Shown here piece after piece: positions 57,859 through 64,000 of a DNA stretch of 64,000 nucleotides. The stretch's first letter is position 1, and the number at the start of each line of letters is the position of its first letter. The position numbers and the translations under genes are program-made. Under the pieces are notes generated by a model. It did not search any database and was not told the DNA's origin. It was given only the letters and a program-made list of their open reading frames with translations. Source of the stretch: Roseateles sp. DAIF2 (GTDB lineage Bacteria > Pseudomonadota > Gammaproteobacteria > Burkholderiales > Burkholderiaceae_C); contig NZ_CP049919.1 of NCBI RefSeq assembly GCF_015624425.1, positions 5,084,001 through 5,148,000 on the forward strand, in the 5' to 3' direction.

Positions 57859-58536
57859 ATGGCCAGCATTCTTCTGCTCGAGGACGATCTGCCGCTGGGC
57901 CAGTCGCTGCAGCGCGTGCTCAGCATGGCCGGCCACCAGGTGCTGTGGCTGCGCACCGCGGCCGACGCGCGGCGCTTCCTGGCCGAGAACGAGTTCGCGC
58001 TGCTGCTGCTGGACATCACCCTGCCCGACGGCACCGGGCTGGAGCTGCTGAGCTGGTGGCGCGCCCAGGGGCGCAAGACGCCGGTGATGATGATCACCGC
58101 GCGCGACAGCATCGAGGAGCGGGTCGAGGGCCTGGACTGCGGCGCCGACGACTACCTGGGCAAGCCCTTCGCGATGGAGGAGCTGCTCTCGCGGGTGCGC
58201 GCCCAGCTGCGCCGCCACAGCGGCCAGGCTAGCAACACCTGGCAGCTCGGCGGCCTGACGATCGACACCGCGCGCCGCCGCGTGCTGCTGGAGGGCCGGG
58301 AGATCGTGCTGTCGGCGCGCGAGTACGACATCCTGCTGAGCCTGGCCGCCGAGCCCGGCCGGGTGCTGACGCGCGAGCAGATCGAACGCACGCTCAGCGG
58401 CACCGAGCTGCTGGACAGCAACGCGATCGACGTGCATGTCTACAAGCTGCGCAAGAAGCTGGGCAACGACTGGATCGCCACGGTGCGCGGCGTCGGCTAT
58501 GTGCTGGAGGCGCCGACGGACGCCGTCAGCGCATGA
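57859..58536 (+). CDS. OmpR/QseB-type response regulator
   Basis: The 225-residue protein has a receiver domain (ILLLEDDLPLGQSLQRVL, acceptor in LLLLDITLPDG, lysine in DDYLGKPFAMEEL) and an OmpR-type winged helix (EREIVLSAREYDILLSLA-like region, then LLDSNAIDVHVYKLRKKL and TVRGVGYVLEAP). The start at 57859 is preferred over 57835 because of the GAGGGG site. Its stop overlaps the kinase start by ATGA. It likely controls the divergent MipA/GIN operon. Confidence 0.94.
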   Translation: MASILLLEDDLPLGQSLQRVLSMAGHQVLWLRTAADARRFLAENEFALLLLDITLPDGTGLELLSWWRAQGRKTPVMMITARDSIEERVEGLDCGADDYLGKPFAMEELLSRVRAQLRRHSGQASNTWQLGGLTIDTARRRVLLEGREIVLSAREYDILLSLAAEPGRVLTREQIERTLSGTELLDSNAIDVHVYKLRKKLGNDWIATVRGVGYVLEAPTDAVSA

Positions 58537-59972
58537 GCCGGATCGCGGCGTTGCTGCGGCCGGCACGCTGGGCCCCGGCCTCGCTGAGCGGGCGCCTGAT
58601 CGCCTGGCAGGCCCTGGCCCTGCTGCTGGCCTGGTTGGCCCTGGCGGCCCTGCTGACCTGGCGCTTCGTGGCCTGGGGCACCGAGGAGGTCGACATCCGG
58701 CTGCGGCAGATGGGCACCGTGCTCGTCAGCGCCGCCGGCAGCCCGGAGCCCGAACTGGCACAGCGCCTGGCGGCGGCCAACGGCGCCGTCATGGCCTTGC
58801 TGGGACTGGACGAGGAGGTCGGCAACGACCTGCATCCGGTCTACCAGGTCTGGGATGCGCAGGGCCGGCTGCTGGCCCGCAGCCCGCGGGCGCCCGACGC
58901 GCGCCTGGACGCCGCGGCAGCGCCGGGCCAGGTCTCGCCCTGGGTGGTGCAGCAGGCGGACGCCGGTCAGGGCCGGCTGCTGCTGGTTGCCGAACCGCGC
59001 GAGGTGCCCTTGAGCGCGGTGATGCCGGTGCTGCTACTGGTGTTCAAGAGCCAGCTGGGCATCTTCCTCTGGCATGGCCTGGTGATCTGGTTCAGCGTGC
59101 GCCTGGGCCTGCGGCCGCTGGCCCAGCTGGCGCAGCGCATCGCGCGCCGTCCCGCCGGGGAGCTGGCGCCGGTGCAGGTGGACCGGCTCTACACCGAGAC
59201 CGCGCCGCTGGTCAGCGCGCTGAACGGCCTGCTGCTGCGCGAGAGCCAGCGCCTGGAGGCCGAGCGGCGATTTTTGGCCGACGCGGCGCATGAGCTGCGT
59301 ACGCCGCTGGCCGCGGTCAATGCGCAGGCCCATCTGCTGCTGGCCGAGCGCGCGGAAGCGCTGCGGGCCGAGGCCGCGCTGGCGCTGCGCGAGGGCGTCG
59401 CAAGGGTCTCGCATCTGCTGGCCCAGTTGCTGACCCTGGCGCGGGCCGAGGATGGCGTGCGCGTCCAGCCGCCCGAACTGCTGGACGCCAGCGCGTTGCT
59501 GCGCGAGCGCGTCGCGCAACTGGCGCCGCTGGCGCGCCAGCGCACGATCGAGCTGGTGCTGGAGGCGCCGCAACGGGTGACGGCGCAGCTGGAGCGCAGC
59601 GGCTTCTGCTCGATCGTTGACAACCTGGTGGACAACGCGATCCGCTACACCCCCAACGGCGGTCGGGTCGAGGTGCGCCTGCAGGCCGCGGCGGGCCTGA
59701 CCCTGACGGTGCTCGACAACGGCCGCGGCATCCCGCCCGAGCAGCGCGAGCGCGTGCTGGAGCGCTTCTACCGCGCCCCCGGCACCACCGAGCAGGGCAC
59801 CGGCCTGGGCCTGGCGATCGTCAAGCGCCTGGCGGAGCGCGGCGGCGCAGGACTGAGCTTCATCGACGGCCTGGACGGGCGCGGCATCGGCCTTCGGCTG
59901 CAGTGGCCGCAGCGGGTCCTCGGCGATGAAGGTGCACCCCATGCGACGGCGGCTCGGCTTCCCGCGGCTTGA
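58533..59972 (+). CDS. QseC-type sensor histidine kinase
   Basis: The 479-residue protein has two membrane helices (about 26-48 and 166-192), a short periplasmic domain, HAMP-like linker, HisKA with H253 in ADAAHELRTPLAAVNAQ, the N-box VDNLVDNAIRYTP, and G-boxes DNGRGIPPE and GTGLGLAIVKRLAE. It is the partner of the OmpR-type regulator directly upstream (ATGA overlap). Signal unknown. The long unrelated tail after LRLQWPQ is not conserved. Confidence 0.93.
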   Translation: MSRIAALLRPARWAPASLSGRLIAWQALALLLAWLALAALLTWRFVAWGTEEVDIRLRQMGTVLVSAAGSPEPELAQRLAAANGAVMALLGLDEEVGNDLHPVYQVWDAQGRLLARSPRAPDARLDAAAAPGQVSPWVVQQADAGQGRLLLVAEPREVPLSAVMPVLLLVFKSQLGIFLWHGLVIWFSVRLGLRPLAQLAQRIARRPAGELAPVQVDRLYTETAPLVSALNGLLLRESQRLEAERRFLADAAHELRTPLAAVNAQAHLLLAERAEALRAEAALALREGVARVSHLLAQLLTLARAEDGVRVQPPELLDASALLRERVAQLAPLARQRTIELVLEAPQRVTAQLERSGFCSIVDNLVDNAIRYTPNGGRVEVRLQAAAGLTLTVLDNGRGIPPEQRERVLERFYRAPGTTEQGTGLGLAIVKRLAERGGAGLSFIDGLDGRGIGLRLQWPQRVLGDEGAPHATAARLPAA

Positions 59973-60231
59973 CTGCGCACGCTGCCTCGACGGGATCGTT
60001 CGACTGGTGACCCGTGACGCTCGGAGGTCACGGTATTTACGCTTCGTTACCTGAAAACGCACCATATGCACGCATAGTGCGCCCTGCACGCAGTCGCTGC
60101 GGCCGATGCCATCCCCCTTCTTCGGGAATCCGCGCACCGGACCACAGACCTATGATGCACCCCCCGGCATCGCGACAAAGGGTAGCGGCGGCCAAGCCGG
60201 GAGAGGTGGCCACAGCCGCAAGGGAGGCCCT
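59973..60231. other. Gap before the LuxR-type regulator; likely its promoter region
   Basis: No convincing gene lies here. A weak inverted repeat GTGACC (60007-60012) and GGTCAC (60026-60031) is the only symmetry that I see. The last bases carry AGGGAGG, a strong ribosome site for the next gene. Confidence 0.4.
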
Positions 60232-60954
60232 ATGGAAGTAGCAGTAAGAGCAAGCGAGAACCGTCCGTTCGCGCCGATCACCTCGATCGTCGGCGGCGCT
60301 GCGGACCTGACGATCGACACCGAGCGGAGCGTGCGCCGCGTGTTGCTGGTCGACGACCATGAGCTGGTACGTGCCGGCATCCGGACCCTGTACCAGACCC
60401 TGGACGATCTGCAGATCGAGTGGCTGGAGGCCGCCTCGCTGCAGGAAGGCCTGCAGGTCTACCGCGAGCAGGGCGCCATCGATGCGGTGCTGCTGGATCT
60501 GAACCTGGGCGACTGCAAGGGCCTGCAGGGCCTGCGCCAGTTCCTCGAGGCCTTCCCGCAGGCCCATGTGGCCGTTTTCAGCGGCACGCAGGATGAATTC
60601 GTCGTGCGCCAGGCGCGGGCGCTGGGCGCCGCCGGCTATGTGCCCAAGGGCGCGCTGATGACCGAGATGCGCAACACCCTGCTGGCCCTGCTGGGCCACA
60701 GCGGCCGGCGCGGCGGCGCGGCCCAGACCGGTGCGCTGTTCCCGCGCTTCCCCTCCTCCGCAATGTATGACCGCGTGGCCGAACTGGGCCCACGCCATCT
60801 GGAGATCCTCGAGCTGGTGCTGTCGGGCTGCAGCAATCAGGAGATCAGCAATTCCACCCTGCTCTCGCTCGGGACGGTGAAGAACTATGTCTCCTCGCTG
60901 CTGCTGGCGCTGGACGTCAAGTCGCGCTCGCACATGATCAGCCTGTTCCGCTGA
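60232..60954 (+). CDS. LuxR/NarL-type response regulator
   Basis: The 240-residue protein has a 30-residue N-terminal extension, a receiver domain (RRVLLVDDHELVRAGI, acceptor in AVLLDLNLGD, lysine in AGYVPKGALMTEM) and a LuxR helix-turn-helix (LGPRHLEILELVLSGCSNQE, LSLGTVKNYVSSLLLAL). The ATG at 60232 has AGGGAGG upstream. The hybrid kinase starts 5 bases after its stop and should be its partner. Both lie just before the T6SS genes, which may be a target. Confidence 0.92.
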   Translation: MEVAVRASENRPFAPITSIVGGAADLTIDTERSVRRVLLVDDHELVRAGIRTLYQTLDDLQIEWLEAASLQEGLQVYREQGAIDAVLLDLNLGDCKGLQGLRQFLEAFPQAHVAVFSGTQDEFVVRQARALGAAGYVPKGALMTEMRNTLLALLGHSGRRGGAAQTGALFPRFPSSAMYDRVAELGPRHLEILELVLSGCSNQEISNSTLLSLGTVKNYVSSLLLALDVKSRSHMISLFR

Positions 60955-60959
60955 AGCCG

Positions 60960-62780
60960 ATGGCCGCATGTCCGCCGGGCGCCGAGGCCCCGTCGGCGAA
61001 CTTCGTGGCGGTGCCCGGCGCGGCGCGCGACAACGAGACGCCGCCGATCGACCCGATGGGGCGGGAGCACCGCGCGCTGCTGCAGCGCCTGCAGGACGCC
61101 GCCTTCGCCGAAACCTGGGCCTGCTGGCCCTATCTGCTGCTGGCCGTGGCCCTGCCGATCCTGGCGCAGGCCATGGCGCCGGCGATCGACCTGGGCGCGG
61201 CGCTGTGGCTGGCCGGCGTCGTCGTCACCAGCCTCGGTTGCGCGCTGACGGCGCGCTCGGTGCTGCATCCCTTTCGCCGCCCCGGGCGCGACACGCGGCG
61301 CGGCCACCGCCTGCTGCTGTGGCAGGGCCTGGCCTGCCTGCTGCTGCTGAGCATGCATCCCTGGCTGGCCGACGGCCCGGGGCCGCGCGCGCCGCTGGCC
61401 GGGCCGCTGCTGGCGGCCTCGGCCCTGGTGCTGGCGCTGGTGCTGGCGCCGCTGGGGCGCGCCACCGTGATCGTCGCGCTGCTGCCGGTGTCCGAAGGCC
61501 TGGCGCGGCTGAACGAGGCCCATGGCATCGAATGGCCGGGCGTGGCCTATTTCGCGACGGCGCTGGCCGTGATCGCGCTGGCGCTGCTGGAGCAGCAGCG
61601 TTGGCACCGCATGCAGCGCTCGCTGATGCAGGGCCACGACCGCATCCGCCAGCTGGAGCAGGCGCGCAACGACGCGATCCGCGCCGACCAGGAGAAGAGC
61701 CGCTTCCTCGCGATCGCCAGCCATGACCTGCGCCAGCCGGTGCATGCGCTGGGCCTGTTCGCCGCGACGCTGGAGAAGCGCCTGCAGGGCAGCGAGGAGG
61801 AGCCGCTGATGCGCAATGTGATGCGCTCGATCGACGGCCTGGAGCGCTCCTTCAACGCGATGCTGGACATCTCGCGCCTGGATGCCGGCACCATCGAGCC
61901 GAACATCCAGCATTTCCCGCTGCGCGACCTGTTCCGCCGCCTGCACATGCATTACGCCGGACAGGCCGAGGCCAAGTCCCTGGGCCTGCGCTTCTCGCCG
62001 GGCGGCAAGTCGGTCAGCAGCGACCCACAACTGCTCGAGCGCATCGTCGGCAACCTGATCCAGAACGCGCTGAAATACACCGAGCAGGGCGGCGTGGTCG
62101 TGGTCGCGCGCTCGACGCCAACCCATACCCATCTGGAGGTCTGGGACACCGGCATCGGCATCCGCGCGGGCGACCTGCCGCGCATCTTCGACGAGTTCTA
62201 CCAGGTCGGCCATGGCGAGCGCAGCCGCGCCCAGGGCCTGGGCATGGGCCTGGCGATCGTCAAGCGCCTGGCCCATCTGCTCGGCTACCGATTGACCGTG
62301 GCCTCGCGCCCCGGCCATGGCACGCGCTTTCGGCTCAGCATCCCGCTGGGCGGGCTGGCGGAGATCCAGGACGCCACCGCCGCGGCCGACACCCTGCCGA
62401 TGACGGTGATCCAGCCGCGCTCGGTGCTGGTGATCGACGACGAGCCCTCGATCCGCGAGGGCCTGCGCGTGCTGCTGGAGGAATGGGGCTACGAGGCGGT
62501 GCTGGCCTCGACCCTCAACGAGGCGGTGCAGGCGGTGCGCGCGCTGGGCGCCGCGCCCGACCTGATCCTCAGCGACCTGCACCTGGGCGACTGCCCCGAC
62601 GGCATCGCGACGATCGAGGCGGTGCGCCGTCTCTGCGGCCATGCGGTGCCGGCCATCCTGGTCACCGGCGACACCTCGCACGACGAGCTGCGCCGCGCCA
62701 GCGACAGCGGCCACCAGGTCCTGTTCAAGCCCCTGCAGCCGCGCCGGCTGTTCAACGCGCTGCGCGGCATGGTGTCATAG
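60960..62780 (+). CDS. Hybrid histidine kinase with C-terminal receiver
   Basis: The 606-residue protein has about six membrane helices in residues 55-200, a coiled coil, HisKA with H255 in FLAIASHDLRQPVHALG, HATPase with LIQNALKYTEQGG and GLGMGLAIVKRLAH, and a C-terminal receiver (VLVIDDEPSIREGLRVLL, acceptor in LILSDLHLGD). No large periplasmic sensor is present, so the signal may come from the membrane. It is co-transcribed with the LuxR-type regulator. The SHDLRQP box is typical of hybrid kinases that pair with NarL-like regulators. Confidence 0.92.
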   Translation: MAACPPGAEAPSANFVAVPGAARDNETPPIDPMGREHRALLQRLQDAAFAETWACWPYLLLAVALPILAQAMAPAIDLGAALWLAGVVVTSLGCALTARSVLHPFRRPGRDTRRGHRLLLWQGLACLLLLSMHPWLADGPGPRAPLAGPLLAASALVLALVLAPLGRATVIVALLPVSEGLARLNEAHGIEWPGVAYFATALAVIALALLEQQRWHRMQRSLMQGHDRIRQLEQARNDAIRADQEKSRFLAIASHDLRQPVHALGLFAATLEKRLQGSEEEPLMRNVMRSIDGLERSFNAMLDISRLDAGTIEPNIQHFPLRDLFRRLHMHYAGQAEAKSLGLRFSPGGKSVSSDPQLLERIVGNLIQNALKYTEQGGVVVVARSTPTHTHLEVWDTGIGIRAGDLPRIFDEFYQVGHGERSRAQGLGMGLAIVKRLAHLLGYRLTVASRPGHGTRFRLSIPLGGLAEIQDATAAADTLPMTVIQPRSVLVIDDEPSIREGLRVLLEEWGYEAVLASTLNEAVQAVRALGAAPDLILSDLHLGDCPDGIATIEAVRRLCGHAVPAILVTGDTSHDELRRASDSGHQVLFKPLQPRRLFNALRGMVS

Positions 62781-62857
62781 CCCGACCCCTTAGGGGGACG
62801 GGCGTGACAAAGTGACTTTCGACCACTGCCTTTTGCGGGGCGGATCTCTAGAGTCGC

Positions 62858-62876
62858 CGGCATGCAATCGGCATGC
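62858..62876. promoter_or_regulatory. 8-bp direct repeat upstream of tssA
   Basis: CGGCATGC occurs twice (62858-62865 and 62869-62876), 11 bases apart, in the 112-bp gap before tssA (62893). The spacing of one helical turn fits a regulator site. Target and regulator are not known. Confidence 0.45.
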
Positions 62877-62892
62877 TTGTTAGCACCTCGCG

Positions 62893-63909
62893 ATGGCTGA
62901 CTTCGATCTCGAAGCGCTGCTCGCCCCCCTCCAGGATGACGCCCCCTGCGGCGCGGACCTGGAGTACGACCCTGCCTTCCTGGCGCTGCTGAGCGCCGCC
63001 ACAGGCCGGCCCGAGCAGCAGTACGGCGACACGGTGATCCCGGCCGAGGAGCCCGACTGGGCCGCGGTGCACGAACAGGCGCTGGCCCTGGCCGGCCGCA
63101 CCCGCGATCTGCGCGTGGCCGTCTGGCTGGCCCGCAGCGGCGCGCGCCAGCAGGGCCTGCGCGCCGGCGTCGACGGGCTGCGCCTGATCGCCGGCCTGCT
63201 GGAGCGCCATTGGGCCCATGTGCATCCGCAGCTGGATGCCAGCGACGGCAACGACCCAACGATGCGCCTGAACGCGCTGCTGCCGCTGGCCAGCGATGTG
63301 GCCGGCCTGGCCGACCTGCGGGCCGCCAGCCTGACCGGACAGCGCGGCGGGCCGCGCGTGCGCGACATCGAGCTGGCCTTCGGCAATGCCGAGCCGATCA
63401 ACGGCGAGTCGGTGCCCGCGCCGCAGGCGCTGGCGGACGGACTCGGCAACTTCGCCACCGGCAACCCCTGGTTGCCCGAGCAGTTGCAGGCTGGCCTGGG
63501 CGCGGTGCTTGCCGCCGAATCGACCATCGATCAACACCTGGGCGCCGGTCAGGTCCCCGACTTCGCACCGCTGACGCGCCTGCTGAAGTCGCTTGCGGCG
63601 CTGGGCCAGCAGTTGCAGGGCGGCGCACCGGCGCCGGCCGCCGAGGGCGGCACGGAACCCGCCACCGCCACGCCCCCCCGCTCGCACGCGGCGACGCAGC
63701 CGGGCGTGATCAACAGCCGCGACGACGCGGTGCGCGCGCTGCAGCGCGTCTGCGACTGGATCGAGCAACACGAGCCCAGCAATCCCGCGCCGCTGCTGAT
63801 CCGCCGCGCGCAGCGCCTGATGAGCAAGAGCTTCATGGACATCATGCGGGACCTGGTCCCGGAGGGCGTCCAGGAAATCGAGAAGCTGGCCGGCGTCCAG
63901 CACGAATAA
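62893..63909 (+). CDS. tssA: Type VI secretion system protein TssA (ImpA N-terminal)
   Basis: The 338-residue protein begins with an ImpA N-terminal domain: LLAPLQDDAPCGADLEYDP, PEQQYGDTVIPAEEPDW and RDLRVAVWLARSGARQQGL. It then has GLLERHWAHVHPQLDASDGN, a linker, and a C-terminal part with DAVRALQRVCDWIEQHEPSN and MDIMRDLVPEGVQEIEKLAG. TssA caps the growing sheath and coordinates baseplate and tail assembly. The length of 338 fits the short group. TssB-like codons follow 69 bases on. Confidence 0.92.
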   Translation: MADFDLEALLAPLQDDAPCGADLEYDPAFLALLSAATGRPEQQYGDTVIPAEEPDWAAVHEQALALAGRTRDLRVAVWLARSGARQQGLRAGVDGLRLIAGLLERHWAHVHPQLDASDGNDPTMRLNALLPLASDVAGLADLRAASLTGQRGGPRVRDIELAFGNAEPINGESVPAPQALADGLGNFATGNPWLPEQLQAGLGAVLAAESTIDQHLGAGQVPDFAPLTRLLKSLAALGQQLQGGAPAPAAEGGTEPATATPPRSHAATQPGVINSRDDAVRALQRVCDWIEQHEPSNPAPLLIRRAQRLMSKSFMDIMRDLVPEGVQEIEKLAGVQHE

Positions 63910-63978
63910 CGACCCAGGCGCAGGCCCGAACCGCAACCCCTCGCCACGACAAACGATCCACGCACAAGGAGCAAGACC

Positions 63979-64000
63979 ATGGCCACCAGCAGCCAGAAAT
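63979..64000 (+). CDS. tssB: Start of probable TssB (VipA) sheath subunit, cut by window end
   Basis: ATG at 63979 follows an AAGGAGC site and gives MATSSQK before the window ends. TssB proteins of this T6SS class often begin in this way, and tssB normally follows tssA. Only seven residues are visible, so the call rests mainly on gene order. Confidence 0.6.

Overview
The window is a very GC-rich chromosomal segment of a Gram-negative bacterium, most likely a betaproteobacterium of the order Burkholderiales, close to the Roseateles/Mitsuaria/Pelomonas/Rubrivivax group. This is an inference. It rests on the codon bias, two PEP-CTERM proteins, a pyrophosphate-type phosphofructokinase, an AcrR/RND efflux locus, a YqjDEK set, a beta-proteobacterial style CspA locus and the start of a type VI secretion cluster. 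I saw no tRNA, rRNA, CRISPR array, transposase or integrase. Most genes sit in short, often translationally coupled operons with ATGA, GTGA or TGATG overlaps.

Left part (1-19.6 kb). A trehalose-6-phosphate synthase with a membrane-sensor-like N-terminus (cut by the window edge) diverges from a GH15 glucosidase across a perfect palindrome. Then come a bacterial globin, a degenerate GGDEF protein, a PhoX-family phosphatase with a PEP-CTERM partner, a DUF1134 protein, and a TetR regulator facing a metallo-beta-lactamase-fold hydrolase across an operator-like palindrome. A small unknown protein, a PilZ protein, a secreted PEP-CTERM glycerophosphodiesterase, an alpha/beta hydrolase and a YCII-like protein follow. 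A LytS/LytR-type system has two kinase genes, the second lacking the catalytic residues. A lipase-like hydrolase and a molybdopterin oxidoreductase close this part.

Middle part (19.6-33.7 kb). This looks like a specialised-metabolite or lipid locus that I cannot assign to a known pathway. One strand carries an alpha/beta hydrolase, a GNAT-like acyltransferase and an arginase-fold protein, followed by a serine hydrolase and a c-type cytochrome. The other carries one coupled operon of outer-membrane channel, FtsX-type permease, ABC ATPase, HlyD-type adaptor, MtnX-like HAD phosphatase and class III aminotransferase. Beyond a strong terminator lie an acyl carrier protein and a ketoacyl synthase, and divergent from them a pair of SMR/EamA-like membrane proteins. 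The parts suggest that an acyl or amino product is made and exported.

Right part (33.7-64 kb). A cold-shock gene with a structured leader is followed by an AcrAB-TolC-type RND efflux operon and its AcrR repressor, which face each other across a 22-bp perfect palindrome very like the E. coli acrR operator. After YgiQ come yqjE/yqjK-like genes, separated from yqjD by a REC-GGDEF-EAL gene, then alanine dehydrogenase, a chemoreceptor and a PPi-type phosphofructokinase. The last 12 kb is dense in signal transduction. It holds a substrate-binding protein coupled to a kinase, a response regulator and a hybrid kinase; an OmpR/QseC-type pair divergent from a MipA/GIN operon with four direct-repeat boxes between them; and a LuxR-type regulator with a hybrid kinase. 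These sit directly before tssA and the first codons of a probable tssB.
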